Positions 17,877 to 27,163 are shown, counted from the stretch's first letter. The stretch: 46,868 bases of DNA from Helicobacteraceae bacterium (GCA_031258155.1 JAIRNH010000029.1:1-46868); one strand, 5' to 3'. The notes: generated from the letters alone by a model not told the origin. A program made the numbers and translations.

Positions 17877-18734
17877 CTATTTTATCTTCAGATTTAACGC
17901 GCGTCTGATCGTTCGTTTTATCTTATGGCGAAGTTCTTTAAGCGCCTCTTTTGCTGAGAGCCAAGCAAAGGCGCGCCCTAAATGTTCTCCGTAAAGATAT
18001 TTACGGGTTTTATACAGATATTTCGCGCGATCTTGTCTTGAAAAATTGCGTGTGTGTTTTAAGGCAACTTTTCGCATACCGCGATATTTTTTAACGACGT
18101 TATTGGAAATGCGATTGTATCCTCTTGCGGAATAGTAATTAAACAGCGTTTTTTCAATAAGTTTTGCCGTCCCGAATCGCTTTGCAAGCCTAAGGCAGAG
18201 ATCATAGTCCTGACACGCGCTAAGCGTTTCGTCGTAACCTTCGATCATAGTAAGGTTCTTTTTAGAGACAAAGATCATAGCGCTCGCTATATTTTGCCCC
18301 TCTTTGGCGAGTTTTTCAAAATTGATGTTAGGCGGATTATTAGATCGTCTTACCTTGCCGTTCTCATATATTCTGTTATTCCACGCGTAAGCAAAAGCGT
18401 ATTGAGAGGCGTTAAGCGCCAAAAACGATTCTACCGCGTCCGGCAATATCTCGTCGTCGTCGTCTAAGAAGACGCAATATTCGCCAAGCGCCGCGTAAAT
18501 GCCCGTGTTTCTAGCGCCGCACGCACCTTTGGTTCTGGCGTTTTCAAGATAGCGCAAACGATCGTCGGCAAACGACGCTACGATCGTCTTTGTCTCCGCG
18601 CTTTTCTCGTCGTCGCACACCAAAATCTCGATATTTTTGTAGGTTTGATTTAACGCCGATCTAATCGCGCGCGACAACAGGTTCTGGCGTTTGTAGGTGG
18701 GGATAATAATCGAGACTTGCGGAGCGCTTGTCAT
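17877..18734 (-). CDS. Glycosyltransferase family 2 (duplicate B)
   Basis: The 285-residue GT-A enzyme has VSIIIPTYKRQNLLSRAIRS, the Asp pair of the nucleotide-sugar site (LVCDDEKS) and the metal-binding FLDDDDE. Its first ~110 residues are almost the same as those of the neighbour at 18731, while the C-terminal acceptor half (SQYAFAYAWN onward) differs. It shares a four-base overlap with that neighbour. The basic C-terminal tail (HKIKRTIRRALNLKIK) may bind the inner membrane. The pair looks like a tandem duplication whose acceptor domains have separated. Confidence 0.87.
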   Translation of the reverse strand: MTSAPQVSIIIPTYKRQNLLSRAIRSALNQTYKNIEILVCDDEKSAETKTIVASFADDRLRYLENARTKGACGARNTGIYAALGEYCVFLDDDDEILPDAVESFLALNASQYAFAYAWNNRIYENGKVRRSNNPPNINFEKLAKEGQNIASAMIFVSKKNLTMIEGYDETLSACQDYDLCLRLAKRFGTAKLIEKTLFNYYSARGYNRISNNVVKKYRGMRKVALKHTRNFSRQDRAKYLYKTRKYLYGEHLGRAFAWLSAKEALKELRHKIKRTIRRALNLKIK

Positions 18735-19585
18735 TTGATTTTAACGCCGAATAGTTTGTATTTAAGATAACGGCGCAATTCGTCCAACGCTTTACCGATC
18801 GGTAGCCACGCAAACGCGCGTTTTAATATGATCTGTCTATAATATCTGCGGCGAGTTCTATACACATAACGAAGCAACATTTTTTTTGGGAAGTCTTTGC
18901 GATATTTAAGCGCTATTAGACGCATACCTTTATAGCGTTTTGCCCGATTGTTTGATATCCTTTCGCCTATATGCTCATAATAGTTAACGATAACTTTTCT
19001 AATGCCTTTTGCATTAGCAAAATGCTTGGTTAAACGTAAATTTAGATCATAATCTTGGCATGCAGCAAGAGTTTCGTCATATCCGCCGATCGCTTCAAGG
19101 CGCGATTTTAAGACAAATATATTAGGTCCTGCGGCGTTCGATCCGCATTTTACCAAATAATTAAAGTCCATGCTCTCGCCATGTTTATGAATATTTATTT
19201 TATCGTCGTCCGAGCTACAAAATTGACGCCAACCGTATCCAAACGCCGCCTCTTTGGGCGTATGCTTTACGTAGGTTTCGATCGCGTCGCTTAATAATTC
19301 GTCGTCGTCGTCTAAGAAGACGCAATATTCGCCAAGCGCCGCGTAAATACCGGTATTTCTTGCTCCGCACGCGCCTTTTGTTCTAGCGTTTTCAATATAG
19401 CGTAAGCGGTTATCGGCAAACGACGCTACGATCTCCTTTGTTTCCACGCTTTTCTCGTCGTCGCACACCAAAATCTCAATATTTTTGTAGGTCTGATTTA
19501 ACGCCGATCTGATCGCGCGCGGCAATAACGATTGACGTTTATAGGTGGGCATTATAATTGCAACTAACGGCTTGTCAATCATCAA
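18731..19585 (-). CDS. Glycosyltransferase family 2 (duplicate A)
   Basis: The 284-residue GT-A enzyme has VAIIMPTYKRQSLLPRAIRS, LVCDDEKS and FLDDDDE as in its neighbour. Its C-terminal half is distinct (PKEAAFGYGWRQFCSS) and ends in a basic tail (YLKYKLFGVKIK). It is the first gene of the minus-strand run 19585-15481, which is packed with overlaps or 0-3 base gaps. The start could be either of the two adjacent ATG codons (19585 or 19582). The transferred sugar is not known. Confidence 0.87.
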   Translation of the reverse strand: MMIDKPLVAIIMPTYKRQSLLPRAIRSALNQTYKNIEILVCDDEKSVETKEIVASFADNRLRYIENARTKGACGARNTGIYAALGEYCVFLDDDDELLSDAIETYVKHTPKEAAFGYGWRQFCSSDDDKINIHKHGESMDFNYLVKCGSNAAGPNIFVLKSRLEAIGGYDETLAACQDYDLNLRLTKHFANAKGIRKVIVNYYEHIGERISNNRAKRYKGMRLIALKYRKDFPKKMLLRYVYRTRRRYYRQIILKRAFAWLPIGKALDELRRYLKYKLFGVKIK

Positions 19586-19670
19586 CCAACGCTTGCTTTA
19601 ATTTTGTCGCAATTATAATATCAACTTCCTTTTTAGGACGTTTTTACGCAATGCGCGCTTAAGGAATAAA
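19586..19670. promoter_or_regulatory. Divergent promoter region with overlapping -10 boxes
   Basis: The 85-base gap between divergent glycosyltransferase genes is A/T-rich. ATTATAAT at 19612-19619 holds TATAAT on the plus strand (19614-19619) and TATAAT on the minus strand (19612-19617). Use of one box would block the other. No strong -35 box is visible on either strand. Confidence 0.45.
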
Positions 19671-20549
19671 ATGTCGATTCTAAAGAAATGCCTAAAATCA
19701 ATCAAACGAACGTTAAACTACGCGCTGGGCAAGCATTGCGCGCGAAAGCTTGAGCGCACTTTCTCCGTAAATAGTTTTTCCGTCGTCGATCCAAGTTCGA
19801 GAGCGGTTGTATCGCTGACCAGCTATGGCGATCGGATTAAAACGGTTCACTTGACCATCGAGTCAATCGCATGCGGATCGGTTTTGCCAAAACGGTTAAT
19901 TTTGTGGATAGACGAAGAAGAGACGTTGCGCGACTTGCCGTCGCCCTTAAAGCGTTTGCAAGATTGCGGACTAGAGATACTCGGTTGCGAAAACTATGGA
20001 TCTTACACGAAATTTTATCCGTTTGTGATCAGTCAAGATCTTAGTTTGCCGCTTGTTACCGCGGACGACGATATTTTCTATCCCAAAGATTGGCTTAAAA
20101 ACCTCGTCGTCGCGCACGTAAAAAATCCAGACGCGATTTATTGCTATCGGGCGCGCCGCATTTCATTCGATTCGGATGGCTTTGCGCCTTATAAAAGTTG
20201 GCGGCTTATATATAAAAGCGATAAACCAAGCGCGCTTAATTTTGCAACCGGCGTGAGCGGCGTAATATACCCGCCGCGGTTTTTACGGATATTAAAAGAA
20301 GCCGGCGACGGTTTTTTGCAAACGTGCCCTAAAGGCGACGACATATGGCTTCATAAGCAGGCGATCGGCGCGGAATTTAGGATTGCCGTAATAGAGGGAA
20401 TGCGCAAGATAATCTATATTCCGGGGACGCAACGGATCATGCTTACTAGTTATAATTACCATCAAGACGGCAACGATTTACAGATTCGCGCAACCTATGA
20501 AAAAGCCGATACAACTCTCCTTCGAGAAGCTTTGGCAAACGGCGATTAG
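19671..20549 (+). CDS. GT-A-type glycosyltransferase, specificity unknown
   Basis: The 292-residue protein has AVVSLTSYGDRIKTVHLTIES at the start of its catalytic region, KRLILWIDEEETL, then LPLVTADDDIFYPKDWL with the DDD metal site. This resembles capsule and LOS glycosyltransferases that start at SLTSYG/SFPSR-type motifs. AAGGAA precedes the ATG. It is alone on the plus strand between two minus-strand operons. Its TAG overlaps the stop of the convergent rhamnosyltransferase-like gene (TTAG at 20546-20549). The N-terminal 35 residues are basic and may attach it to the membrane. Confidence 0.75.
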   Translation: MSILKKCLKSIKRTLNYALGKHCARKLERTFSVNSFSVVDPSSRAVVSLTSYGDRIKTVHLTIESIACGSVLPKRLILWIDEEETLRDLPSPLKRLQDCGLEILGCENYGSYTKFYPFVISQDLSLPLVTADDDIFYPKDWLKNLVVAHVKNPDAIYCYRARRISFDSDGFAPYKSWRLIYKSDKPSALNFATGVSGVIYPPRFLRILKEAGDGFLQTCPKGDDIWLHKQAIGAEFRIAVIEGMRKIIYIPGTQRIMLTSYNYHQDGNDLQIRATYEKADTTLLREALANGD

Positions 20550-21397
20550 CTTCGCCTAATTAAACGCTGAAAAAAGCGGCTAATAAAGCATATGCGTTTG
20601 CCGGTAGGTTTTTTGAGTTTATATATGTTCTTTGCAACTATGCTAAGCCGCATCGTTTCCCACAGCATAGCTATATACGATCGGCTTATAACGAACGAAA
20701 GGCCGTAATCGGATAGATTAACGCCATGCGCCGCATACCCTCTAACGCTGTTGGCGACGTTGGAGCCGTGAATATATTGCAAGGCGTATGGAATCTCGTT
20801 TAGTTCGGTCGCGTCCGTATATGCGGTATGCGGTTTATCAAAGAGTGAAATATGCAAAGGCGTTTTCGCCTTTTCTATTACTGATATAAAAGGAGAGTTC
20901 CGGTAGCGATATTTAGAAATTACAGTTTTTGGTTTGTCTCTAAAACATAACAACTTTGAAAATGTAAAGGCGCGATATTCCTGTGCGGAAAAACAGTTTT
21001 GCAACGCTTCGATCGCCTTTTTATGATATGCGTCGTCGCTGTCGATACGAGAGCTGATAATAAAACTATCGTTAGTTTTTAGCAAATTTAACGCCAATGT
21101 GTCGGATTTTTCGATCACGTCCGCGTTTGATACGACATAAATGGGGAAATAGCGTCTTTGCCATCTTAGCGCCTCCCGTTCGTTTTCTTCAATCAACCAT
21201 TGCGGCGATCTTGCGTCAAAAAAGACGCAAATATAGAAATTTTGATTTGTCTGGTTTTCAAGCGAAGGCAAGGTAATACGCTTAAATATATCTAAGCGGT
21301 ATTTAAGCCAACTATCGTCTATCGTAATGCCAGTTTTTCCATACGCTATCGGCACGCTAAAACGGATAAAAATAATATGAATAAACGTCGGGCTCAT
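20546..21397 (-). CDS. Putative rhamnosyltransferase-family protein
   Basis: The 283-residue protein has HIIFIRFSVPIAYGKTG, RLDIFKRITLPSLENQTNQN, FFDARSPQWL and FIISSRIDSDDAYHKKAIE. This series recalls the family called putative rhamnosyl transferase (PF11316). It is the last gene of the long minus-strand operon and follows the aminotransferase by ATGA overlap, next to the dTDP-6-deoxysugar genes, so it may transfer the sugar that they make. The family name does not prove rhamnose as donor. Confidence 0.72.
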   Translation of the reverse strand: MSPTFIHIIFIRFSVPIAYGKTGITIDDSWLKYRLDIFKRITLPSLENQTNQNFYICVFFDARSPQWLIEENEREALRWQRRYFPIYVVSNADVIEKSDTLALNLLKTNDSFIISSRIDSDDAYHKKAIEALQNCFSAQEYRAFTFSKLLCFRDKPKTVISKYRYRNSPFISVIEKAKTPLHISLFDKPHTAYTDATELNEIPYALQYIHGSNVANSVRGYAAHGVNLSDYGLSFVISRSYIAMLWETMRLSIVAKNIYKLKKPTGKRICFISRFFQRLIRRS

Positions 21398-22512
21398 ATC
21401 GGCGGCCTTGCAACGCGCGTTATACGCTCGCTTATATCGATTATATCGCGTTCTTCAAGCCCTAAGTGAAGCGGTAAACTAAGGATCCGATCTGAATAGT
21501 AGCGAACATTTTTCAACCTTTCGCCTTTAAACGGAGCGTACAACGTATTGTCTTTATAGTGTACTCCGCAAAATATCCCCTCTTTAGAGAGCGTATCAAT
21601 AACTTCGTTTCTATTCTCAACGACGACTTGAAAAATATGTCTTGAACTTTCGCGCTTATGATTGATAAACGGTATTTTGCCAATCAAGTTTAACTCGTAT
21701 AGCGCGGCCAGTTTTCTTCTATACGCATTATCTTCGTCAAGATACTTTAGCCCTACTATTCCCATAGCGGCAATAATTGAATTACCATGATATTTATAAC
21801 CGACTTCGTCAACTTCGTAATCCCATTTATACGAGCCTTCGCTACTGCGCGCGAAGGTATCTTTATTAATGCCAAGCCAACTCAACTTTCTGGCGGCTTC
21901 GTCCATTTTTTTGTCAGTAAAACAGATCATCCCGCTATCGGCGGTAGGTAAATTTTTTACCGCTTGAAAAGAGAAAACCGCAACATCGACGTTATAACCG
22001 ACATGTCGATTGTCGATCTTTGATCCAGACATGTGCGCCGCGTCCAGAATAATTTTTAACCCGCGCTCTCTCGCAATGTTTATAATCTCTTCTAAATTAG
22101 CGCCATTTCCGCCAATTCCCACAAAAACAATAGCTTTTGTTTTCGGAGTGATTTTTTCTAAGACGCTGGCGGGATCCAAATTAAGCGAGCTATCAATATC
22201 CGCAAAGATTGGTCGCATGTTCTCATACAAGATCGCGTGGTTTGTAGATACAAAAGTAAGCGGGGTCGATATAATCTCGTCCCCATTTTTCCAGCCAAAT
22301 TTTTCTTTAAGAATTTTGACCGCTAGATGAAGCCCTACTGTTGCGCTATTAAGAAAATGAGCGTTTGGAAGAGCGGAATATTCCTTCCATTTTTCCTCAA
22401 ATATCGTCGTTTTGAAACCCATGCCGCTCCAGCCAATTTCTAAACATTCCCTAATTTCGCTCAAACACTCTTCTACGCGAAAACGAGGCTTTAAAACTTG
22501 AATTTTTTTCAT
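21394..22512 (-). CDS. DegT/DnrJ/EryC1/StrS sugar aminotransferase
   Basis: The 372-residue PLP enzyme has the family features NSATVGLHLAVKIL (about 55-68), the cofactor Asp in IILDAAH (D157) and the Schiff-base Lys in SFQAVKNLPTADSG (K186). These enzymes transfer an amino group from glutamate to a keto-sugar nucleotide. It follows rmlB by a four-base overlap and occupies the place where rmlD would complete dTDP-rhamnose, so a dTDP-4-amino-4,6-dideoxyhexose is the likely product. The exact stereochemistry, and whether an acetyltransferase elsewhere acts next, cannot be told. Confidence 0.85.
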   Translation of the reverse strand: MKKIQVLKPRFRVEECLSEIRECLEIGWSGMGFKTTIFEEKWKEYSALPNAHFLNSATVGLHLAVKILKEKFGWKNGDEIISTPLTFVSTNHAILYENMRPIFADIDSSLNLDPASVLEKITPKTKAIVFVGIGGNGANLEEIINIARERGLKIILDAAHMSGSKIDNRHVGYNVDVAVFSFQAVKNLPTADSGMICFTDKKMDEAARKLSWLGINKDTFARSSEGSYKWDYEVDEVGYKYHGNSIIAAMGIVGLKYLDEDNAYRRKLAALYELNLIGKIPFINHKRESSRHIFQVVVENRNEVIDTLSKEGIFCGVHYKDNTLYAPFKGERLKNVRYYSDRILSLPLHLGLEERDIIDISERITRVARPPI

Positions 22513-23537
22513 GCTTGACCTTTATCGTATTTTTTTAAATACCAATTTACCGTTTTTCCAAGAGCGTTTTCGAAATTTTCTTTTGCTCTCCAGCCAAGTC
22601 GCGTTTCGATTTTTGCCGCGTCGATCGCATAACGACGATCGTGCCCTAAGCGATCCTTTACAAACGTTATTTGATCCTTGTAGCTACCGCTTGGTTTTGG
22701 GCGCGCTATATCTAAAATTTCGCATATTTTACGAGCGATCTCTAGGTTCTCACGCTCGTTTTTGCCGCCGATATTGTAGCTTTCTCCGGCGGCGCCTTTA
22801 TGAAACGCCAGATCAATCCCCTCGCAATGATCGGTTACAAATAGCCAATCTCGTATATTTTTGCCGTCGCCATAAATAGGGATAGGTTGAGCGTTTAACG
22901 CGGAACGAATAATGGTTGGTATCAGTTTTTCTCGATGCTGTTTTGGTCCGAAATTGTTGGAACAGTTGGTAACAACGGTATTCAAATTATACGTATGGAA
23001 ATAGCTACGCACAATCATATCTGAAGAGGCTTTGCTCGCGCTATAAGGACTAGTAGGAGCATAGGGTGACTTTTCGCTAAACAGCCCGCCTTTACCAAGC
23101 GATCCGTAAACTTCGTCGGTGCTAATATGACAAAAGCGATTTGCCTCGCCGCCGTTATTAAACCAATAGTTTTTTGCAACCTCGATAAGATTAAACGTTC
23201 CAAGCACGTTGGTTTTAATAAAAACATTAGGCGATTCAATTGAGCTATCGACGTGGCTTTCGGCGGCAAAATGAATTACGCCTTGTATATCGTAACGGGC
23301 GAATATATCCGATAACAGCGATTGATCGCAAATATCGCCCCGCACAAATATGTGCCTTGGATTGTTCGCCACTTCAGATAGATGTTCTATATTGCCCGCA
23401 TAGGTAAGCTTGTCTAGATTCACTATTTGATAGTTGGGATACCGCTTTATAAAATAAGGTATAAAGTTAGAACCGATAAATCCCGCTCCTCCCGTTATAA
23501 GCAACGTTGTTTTTGCGTTAAAATTTCGCTTACTCAT
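22509..23537 (-). CDS. rfbB: dTDP-glucose 4,6-dehydratase
   Basis: The 342-residue short-chain dehydrogenase-fold enzyme has the NAD motif TGGAGFIGSNF, the active-site segment HISTDEVYGSLG and YSASKAS with the catalytic YxxxK. It also has NCSNNFGPKQHREKLIP, which is typical of RmlB. It converts dTDP-glucose to dTDP-4-keto-6-deoxyglucose. It is coupled to rmlC upstream and to the aminotransferase downstream by ATGA-type overlaps. Confidence 0.93.
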   Translation of the reverse strand: MSKRNFNAKTTLLITGGAGFIGSNFIPYFIKRYPNYQIVNLDKLTYAGNIEHLSEVANNPRHIFVRGDICDQSLLSDIFARYDIQGVIHFAAESHVDSSIESPNVFIKTNVLGTFNLIEVAKNYWFNNGGEANRFCHISTDEVYGSLGKGGLFSEKSPYAPTSPYSASKASSDMIVRSYFHTYNLNTVVTNCSNNFGPKQHREKLIPTIIRSALNAQPIPIYGDGKNIRDWLFVTDHCEGIDLAFHKGAAGESYNIGGKNERENLEIARKICEILDIARPKPSGSYKDQITFVKDRLGHDRRYAIDAAKIETRLGWRAKENFENALGKTVNWYLKKYDKGQA

Positions 23538-24121
23538 ATCGCGCTCCGCGATTTCTTAGCAAGAGCGCCGTTGCCGATAAACGTTTGCGCGTCTTTTAAT
23601 AACGGAGACGCTAAATCTTTTTCGGAAAGAACGAGCTTTTTTCGCGGCAAAACCCAATCAATTCCTAACGCTGGATCGTCGAAAATAACGCCCCGCTCAT
23701 GCTCTTTGGAGTATGGAAGATCGACTTTATATTGAACTATCGCGTAATCCGATAGAACGACGAACCCATGCGCGAAGCCTTGCGGGATAAACAGTTGGCG
23801 TTTGTTTTCGTCTGAAAGCGTAATCGAAATATGCGCGCCAAACGTAGAGCTTGCGGCGCGAATATCGACGGCGACGTCAAGTATTTTACCCGCTACAACC
23901 CTTACTAATTTGCTTTGCGCAAACGGAGGCAGTTGATAGTGAAGCCCGCGCAAAACGCCAAAAACGCTTTTTGATTCATTGTCTTGAATAAAACGCGCGT
24001 CGCGAATGTTTTTCAAAAACCAATCCTCGCGGAAACTCTCCATAAAATATCCGCGACGATCATTATGAAGCGTAGGCTCTATGATAACCGCGTCGCTTAT
24101 ATTAGTTTTGACGAGCTTCAT
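23534..24121 (-). CDS. rfbC: dTDP-4-dehydrorhamnose 3,5-epimerase
   Basis: The 195-residue cupin enzyme has [32 protein letters not shown] with the catalytic His, then [16 protein letters not shown]. It epimerises C3 and C5 of the keto-sugar from RmlB. Its presence implies an L-configured 6-deoxy sugar, although a 3- or 5-only epimerase is possible in some relatives. It overlaps rfbA and rfbB by four bases each. Confidence 0.92.
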   Translation of the reverse strand: MKLVKTNISDAVIIEPTLHNDRRGYFMESFREDWFLKNIRDARFIQDNESKSVFGVLRGLHYQLPPFAQSKLVRVVAGKILDVAVDIRAASSTFGAHISITLSDENKRQLFIPQGFAHGFVVLSDYAIVQYKVDLPYSKEHERGVIFDDPALGIDWVLPRKKLVLSEKDLASPLLKDAQTFIGNGALAKKSRSAI

Positions 24122-24999
24122 TTAGATTCTTTGGCAAGGCGCGCTAGATATTGTCCGTAACTGTTTTTGGCAAGCGGTTTAGCGAGCTCGAGTAGTTTTT
24201 CTTTGGAGACGTACCCCTTCAAAAACGCAATCTCTTCCAAACACGCCACCTTTAGCCCTTGTCGCTTTTCGATAGTTTCGATAAAAGCGCTCGCTTCCAG
24301 CAAGGTTTCGTGAGTGCCTGCGTCTAGCCAAGCCATACCGCGCCCAAGCAACTCGATTCTCAACCGTTTTTGCTGCAAATAAGCGTCTATAATATCGACT
24401 ATTTCTAGTTCGCCTCGCGCGCTTGGTTTAAGCGTTTTGGCGATTTGAACGCACTGGCTAGTAAAAAAGTAGAGACCCGGAACGACAAAATTGCTTTTTG
24501 GCTTCAAAGGTTTTTCTTCTATGCCGATCGCATTTGCCTTGTCGTCGAGCTCAATTACGCCGTAGCGTTCAGGATCGGCGACGCGGTAACCAAATATAAC
24601 CGCTTTTTGCTCGTCGCAAACTATTTTAACGACTTTTTGCAACGTCTGCTCGAATGCGTCGCCGTGAAAAACGTTGTCGCCCAACGCCAAACAAACATCG
24701 TCGCGTCCTATAAACTCTTCGCCGATAATAAACGCTTGCGCCAGCCCTTCCGGATTAGGCTGAACGGCATAGGAGATTTTCAATCCAAAATCGCCGCCGT
24801 CTCCCAATAACGATTGAAACGCCGCCTGGTCCCGCGGTAACGAAATAATCAAAATCTCTCTCAAACCCGCGAGCATAAGGGTTGAAAGCGGATAGTAGAT
24901 CATAGGTTTATCGTAGATCGGAAGCAGTTGCTTGCTAAGCGCTTTAGTAATTGGATACAGCCTAGAGCCGCTACCTCCCGCCAAAACTATAGCCTTCAT
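24118..24999 (-). CDS. rfbA: Glucose-1-phosphate thymidylyltransferase
   Basis: The 293-residue enzyme makes dTDP-glucose. It starts [16 protein letters not shown] and has [19 protein letters not shown], then [14 protein letters not shown], as in RmlA. The ATG at 24999 overlaps the TGA of the upstream ligase gene (24996-24998); the frame is open 13 codons further, but only this start gives the family N-terminus. Because its start overlaps the stop of the phase-variable ligase gene, its translation may fall when that gene is out of frame. Confidence 0.94.
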   Translation of the reverse strand: MKAIVLAGGSGSRLYPITKALSKQLLPIYDKPMIYYPLSTLMLAGLREILIISLPRDQAAFQSLLGDGGDFGLKISYAVQPNPEGLAQAFIIGEEFIGRDDVCLALGDNVFHGDAFEQTLQKVVKIVCDEQKAVIFGYRVADPERYGVIELDDKANAIGIEEKPLKPKSNFVVPGLYFFTSQCVQIAKTLKPSARGELEIVDIIDAYLQQKRLRIELLGRGMAWLDAGTHETLLEASAFIETIEKRQGLKVACLEEIAFLKGYVSKEKLLELAKPLAKNSYGQYLARLAKESK

Positions 25000-26369
25000 T
25001 TTTGATCTTTCCATTGCGGTTTTATAGTAATTACGCACGCGAACAGTAATACGAACGTAATAATTCTGCTAAAGTCAACTAAAGTAGAGCCCGGAATGCT
25101 TTGGATAAGTAGTTCTATTAACAGCGCGCCGCAAAACATCTTGGCAAATGCGCCTACGGCGAACGCTTCGCGAATGATTGCAAAAAACATTGCCAAGAGC
25201 AGCGTCATGCCTACTATGCCATGCCGAGCTAAAGTCTCAACGAACTGATTATGTAAATGGACGCTCATCTTACGATCTTCTCCGACTATGGGATCAAGCG
25301 GATATATTAGATCTTTTCGTTCTTCGTATAATACGTCCCCAAGATTTTTTTGAGCGCCCGTTCCCGCGCCAAAAAATGGGCGCTTCGACAAAACCGCTAT
25401 GCCAAGCCGCCACATTGCGACGCGAGCGCCGATGCTGCCTCTATAATTATTGTTTATCATCGTTTCCATGTCGTCGTTGGTGTTCTCCAGTCGCCTTTCA
25501 ACGGAGGAAGAGAGATTGTACGCCAAAACAACGATTGAGGCGGTTAAAACGATAGCGCCTAACGCGGAGTAAAGAATTTTATACGCAAAGCGAACGTTTA
25601 GTGTCTGAAAAAAGATTAGAGCGCACGACGCAAAGAACGCGCATGTAAACGACACGTAGGTGGTGCGCGACGGCAGGGCGAACATAACTATAACCGATAG
25701 AACAAACCAGCCAACGCAATAAGCGCACGCTAACTTACGTTTATTTATAAAAGCGCGCGCCGATAAAAATAGCGCGATAAGAGCCGATATCTCAATTAGC
25801 GGAGCGAGTCTGCCGTAATGCAGACCGGGGAAATATTGCATATTGGCTCCCGTATCAAGACCTGCGGCGATTTTATACGGCTCTATAATGCCCAAGCGCA
25901 TAAAAAATGTCGCTAAAACCGCCAACTGAAACCCTGCTAAAACCGCTATCAAAGTCCATTTATCAAAAGGTTTGCTTTCGTTAAAATAAAGTATCAATAA
26001 GGGCAGTATCAGCCAAGGGATCGAGAAGCGAAATTCGCGCCAACCAGAATAGTAATTGTCGCTCCACAAAATCGCTAGTCCAATATATCCGACATAAAGC
26101 AAACAGGCAACGCCTATGGGATTACAATAGACGCTTTTCAGGCGTTTTGCGTATAGCGCCAATAATAAGACAAACGCAACCGTTCCAGCGCTTGTACTGA
26201 TTCGGTGGTTAAGAATCGCAAAAACCGCCGTCAAGACGATAAAGGCAAAAATTATTCGCTCTTTTTGCGAGAATACAAAATCAAGGAGTTTCAATTCACC
26301 CCCCCCCCCCCCCCGTTTTAGTAGAGCGCGGTTAAAATCTAAGTTAAATATGTTTGCGACGGACGCCAT
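24996..26369 (-). CDS. O-antigen ligase/polymerase-type membrane protein, phase variable
   Basis: The 457-residue protein has about 10-12 hydrophobic segments and a large loop with the region [21 protein letters not shown] followed by FFGAGTG and [18 protein letters not shown]. This is the O-antigen ligase (WaaL) / polymerase (Wzy) / O-oligosaccharyltransferase signature. It should act at the periplasmic face of the inner membrane. A run of 16 G on the coding strand covers codons 19-24 (R19, G20-G24); the frame is open in this sequence (ON). AAGGAAATAAA precedes the ATG. Ligase and polymerase cannot be told apart with certainty here. Confidence 0.85.
   Translation of the reverse strand: MASVANIFNLDFNRALLKRGGGGGELKLLDFVFSQKERIIFAFIVLTAVFAILNHRISTSAGTVAFVLLLALYAKRLKSVYCNPIGVACLLYVGYIGLAILWSDNYYSGWREFRFSIPWLILPLLILYFNESKPFDKWTLIAVLAGFQLAVLATFFMRLGIIEPYKIAAGLDTGANMQYFPGLHYGRLAPLIEISALIALFLSARAFINKRKLACAYCVGWFVLSVIVMFALPSRTTYVSFTCAFFASCALIFFQTLNVRFAYKILYSALGAIVLTASIVVLAYNLSSSVERRLENTNDDMETMINNNYRGSIGARVAMWRLGIAVLSKRPFFGAGTGAQKNLGDVLYEERKDLIYPLDPIVGEDRKMSVHLHNQFVETLARHGIVGMTLLLAMFFAIIREAFAVGAFAKMFCGALLIELLIQSIPGSTLVDFSRIITFVLLFACVITIKPQWKDQK
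26299..26314 (-). repeat. Poly-G tract (16 G on the coding strand), contingency switch
   Basis: Sixteen C bases on the plus strand lie 56-71 bases inside the ligase/polymerase gene. With 16 G the frame stays open. With 17, codon GGG is followed at once by TGA; with 15, the reading is GTG AAT TGA. Either neighbour length therefore stops translation near residue 25. Runs of this kind in Campylobacter change length at high rate. Confidence 0.92.
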
Positions 26370-26389
26370 TTTATTTCCTTATAGTAACG

Positions 26390-27163
26390 CTAGACGTTAT
26401 CATAGCGCTTGGTACCTTGTTCGATTTCCCAGACAAAAGCGTATTTCAAAAAGATATAAACGCCTTTGCTAAACGCCGCAAATAAACCTTGTATCCCGTC
26501 CAGAAAGCCTAAGCGAAAGATATAGGATTTCGTTACGCCCCAAAACGGGTTAAACAATAGTTTAATTAACGAAAAACGTTTGCCTTTTTGCGCGTAAGAT
26601 TCGGCTGCTAAACGCGCATAAACAATCAGCCGCTTCCAGTGATCGCGCAAATCTTTATAGGAGTAGTGTATTAGATCGCCCTTTAGTTTGGCGGTTTTGC
26701 CATTGATTGTTAACCTATCGTGCGGATTGTAGCCGCCCCATTTGGGATTTGCGTCGCGCCTTACAAGTCTTAGGTGGCGATCGGGACGCCACATATAGTT
26801 TAGCGTTTTGCCAAGATATACGCTCTTTCGGCTAATTATATAACCCTCCGCGTCGTCGTTCGCAATCGCTTGTTCGATCGATTTAATAAGCTCGTCGCTA
26901 ACAACCTCGTCCGCGTCGATCGACAATATCCATTTGCCGCCGCATTTTTCCAGCGCGGAATTTTTCTGCTCGATATGCCCCTTCCAATCCTCGTCAAATA
27001 CCTTAGCGCCGTAACTTAGCGCGATCTCTCTTGTGCGATCGCTCGAATGCGAATCCACGACGACAATTTCGTTCGCGATCGTTTTAACTGCCTCTAGCGT
27101 TCGCGGCAGATTGTCCTCTTCGTTAAACGTAATAATCGCCGCGCTTAAAAGTTTATCGTTCAT
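26390..27163 (-). CDS. Glycosyltransferase family 2, WaaE/LgtF-like LPS core enzyme
   Basis: The 257-residue GT-A enzyme has AAIITFNEEDNLPRTLEAVK, IVVVDSHSSDRT and WILSIDADEVVS with the DAD metal site. It then has RPDRHLRLVRRDANPKWGG and LKGDLIHYSYKDLRDH, which are WaaE/LgtF-type beta-1,4-glucosyltransferase features. LgtF adds glucose to heptose I in Campylobacter. Amphipathic C-terminal helices suggest membrane association. It overlaps the upstream GT4 by four bases and lies 20 bases before the phase-variable gene. Confidence 0.85.
   Translation of the reverse strand: MNDKLLSAAIITFNEEDNLPRTLEAVKTIANEIVVVDSHSSDRTREIALSYGAKVFDEDWKGHIEQKNSALEKCGGKWILSIDADEVVSDELIKSIEQAIANDDAEGYIISRKSVYLGKTLNYMWRPDRHLRLVRRDANPKWGGYNPHDRLTINGKTAKLKGDLIHYSYKDLRDHWKRLIVYARLAAESYAQKGKRFSLIKLLFNPFWGVTKSYIFRLGFLDGIQGLFAAFSKGVYIFLKYAFVWEIEQGTKRYDNV

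Noticed and set aside
24996-25038. Longer rfbA start at 25038
   Set aside because: The extra 13 residues are not part of the family and overlap the ligase gene by 43 bases; the ATG at 24999 gives the conserved N-terminus and a normal ATGA overlap.
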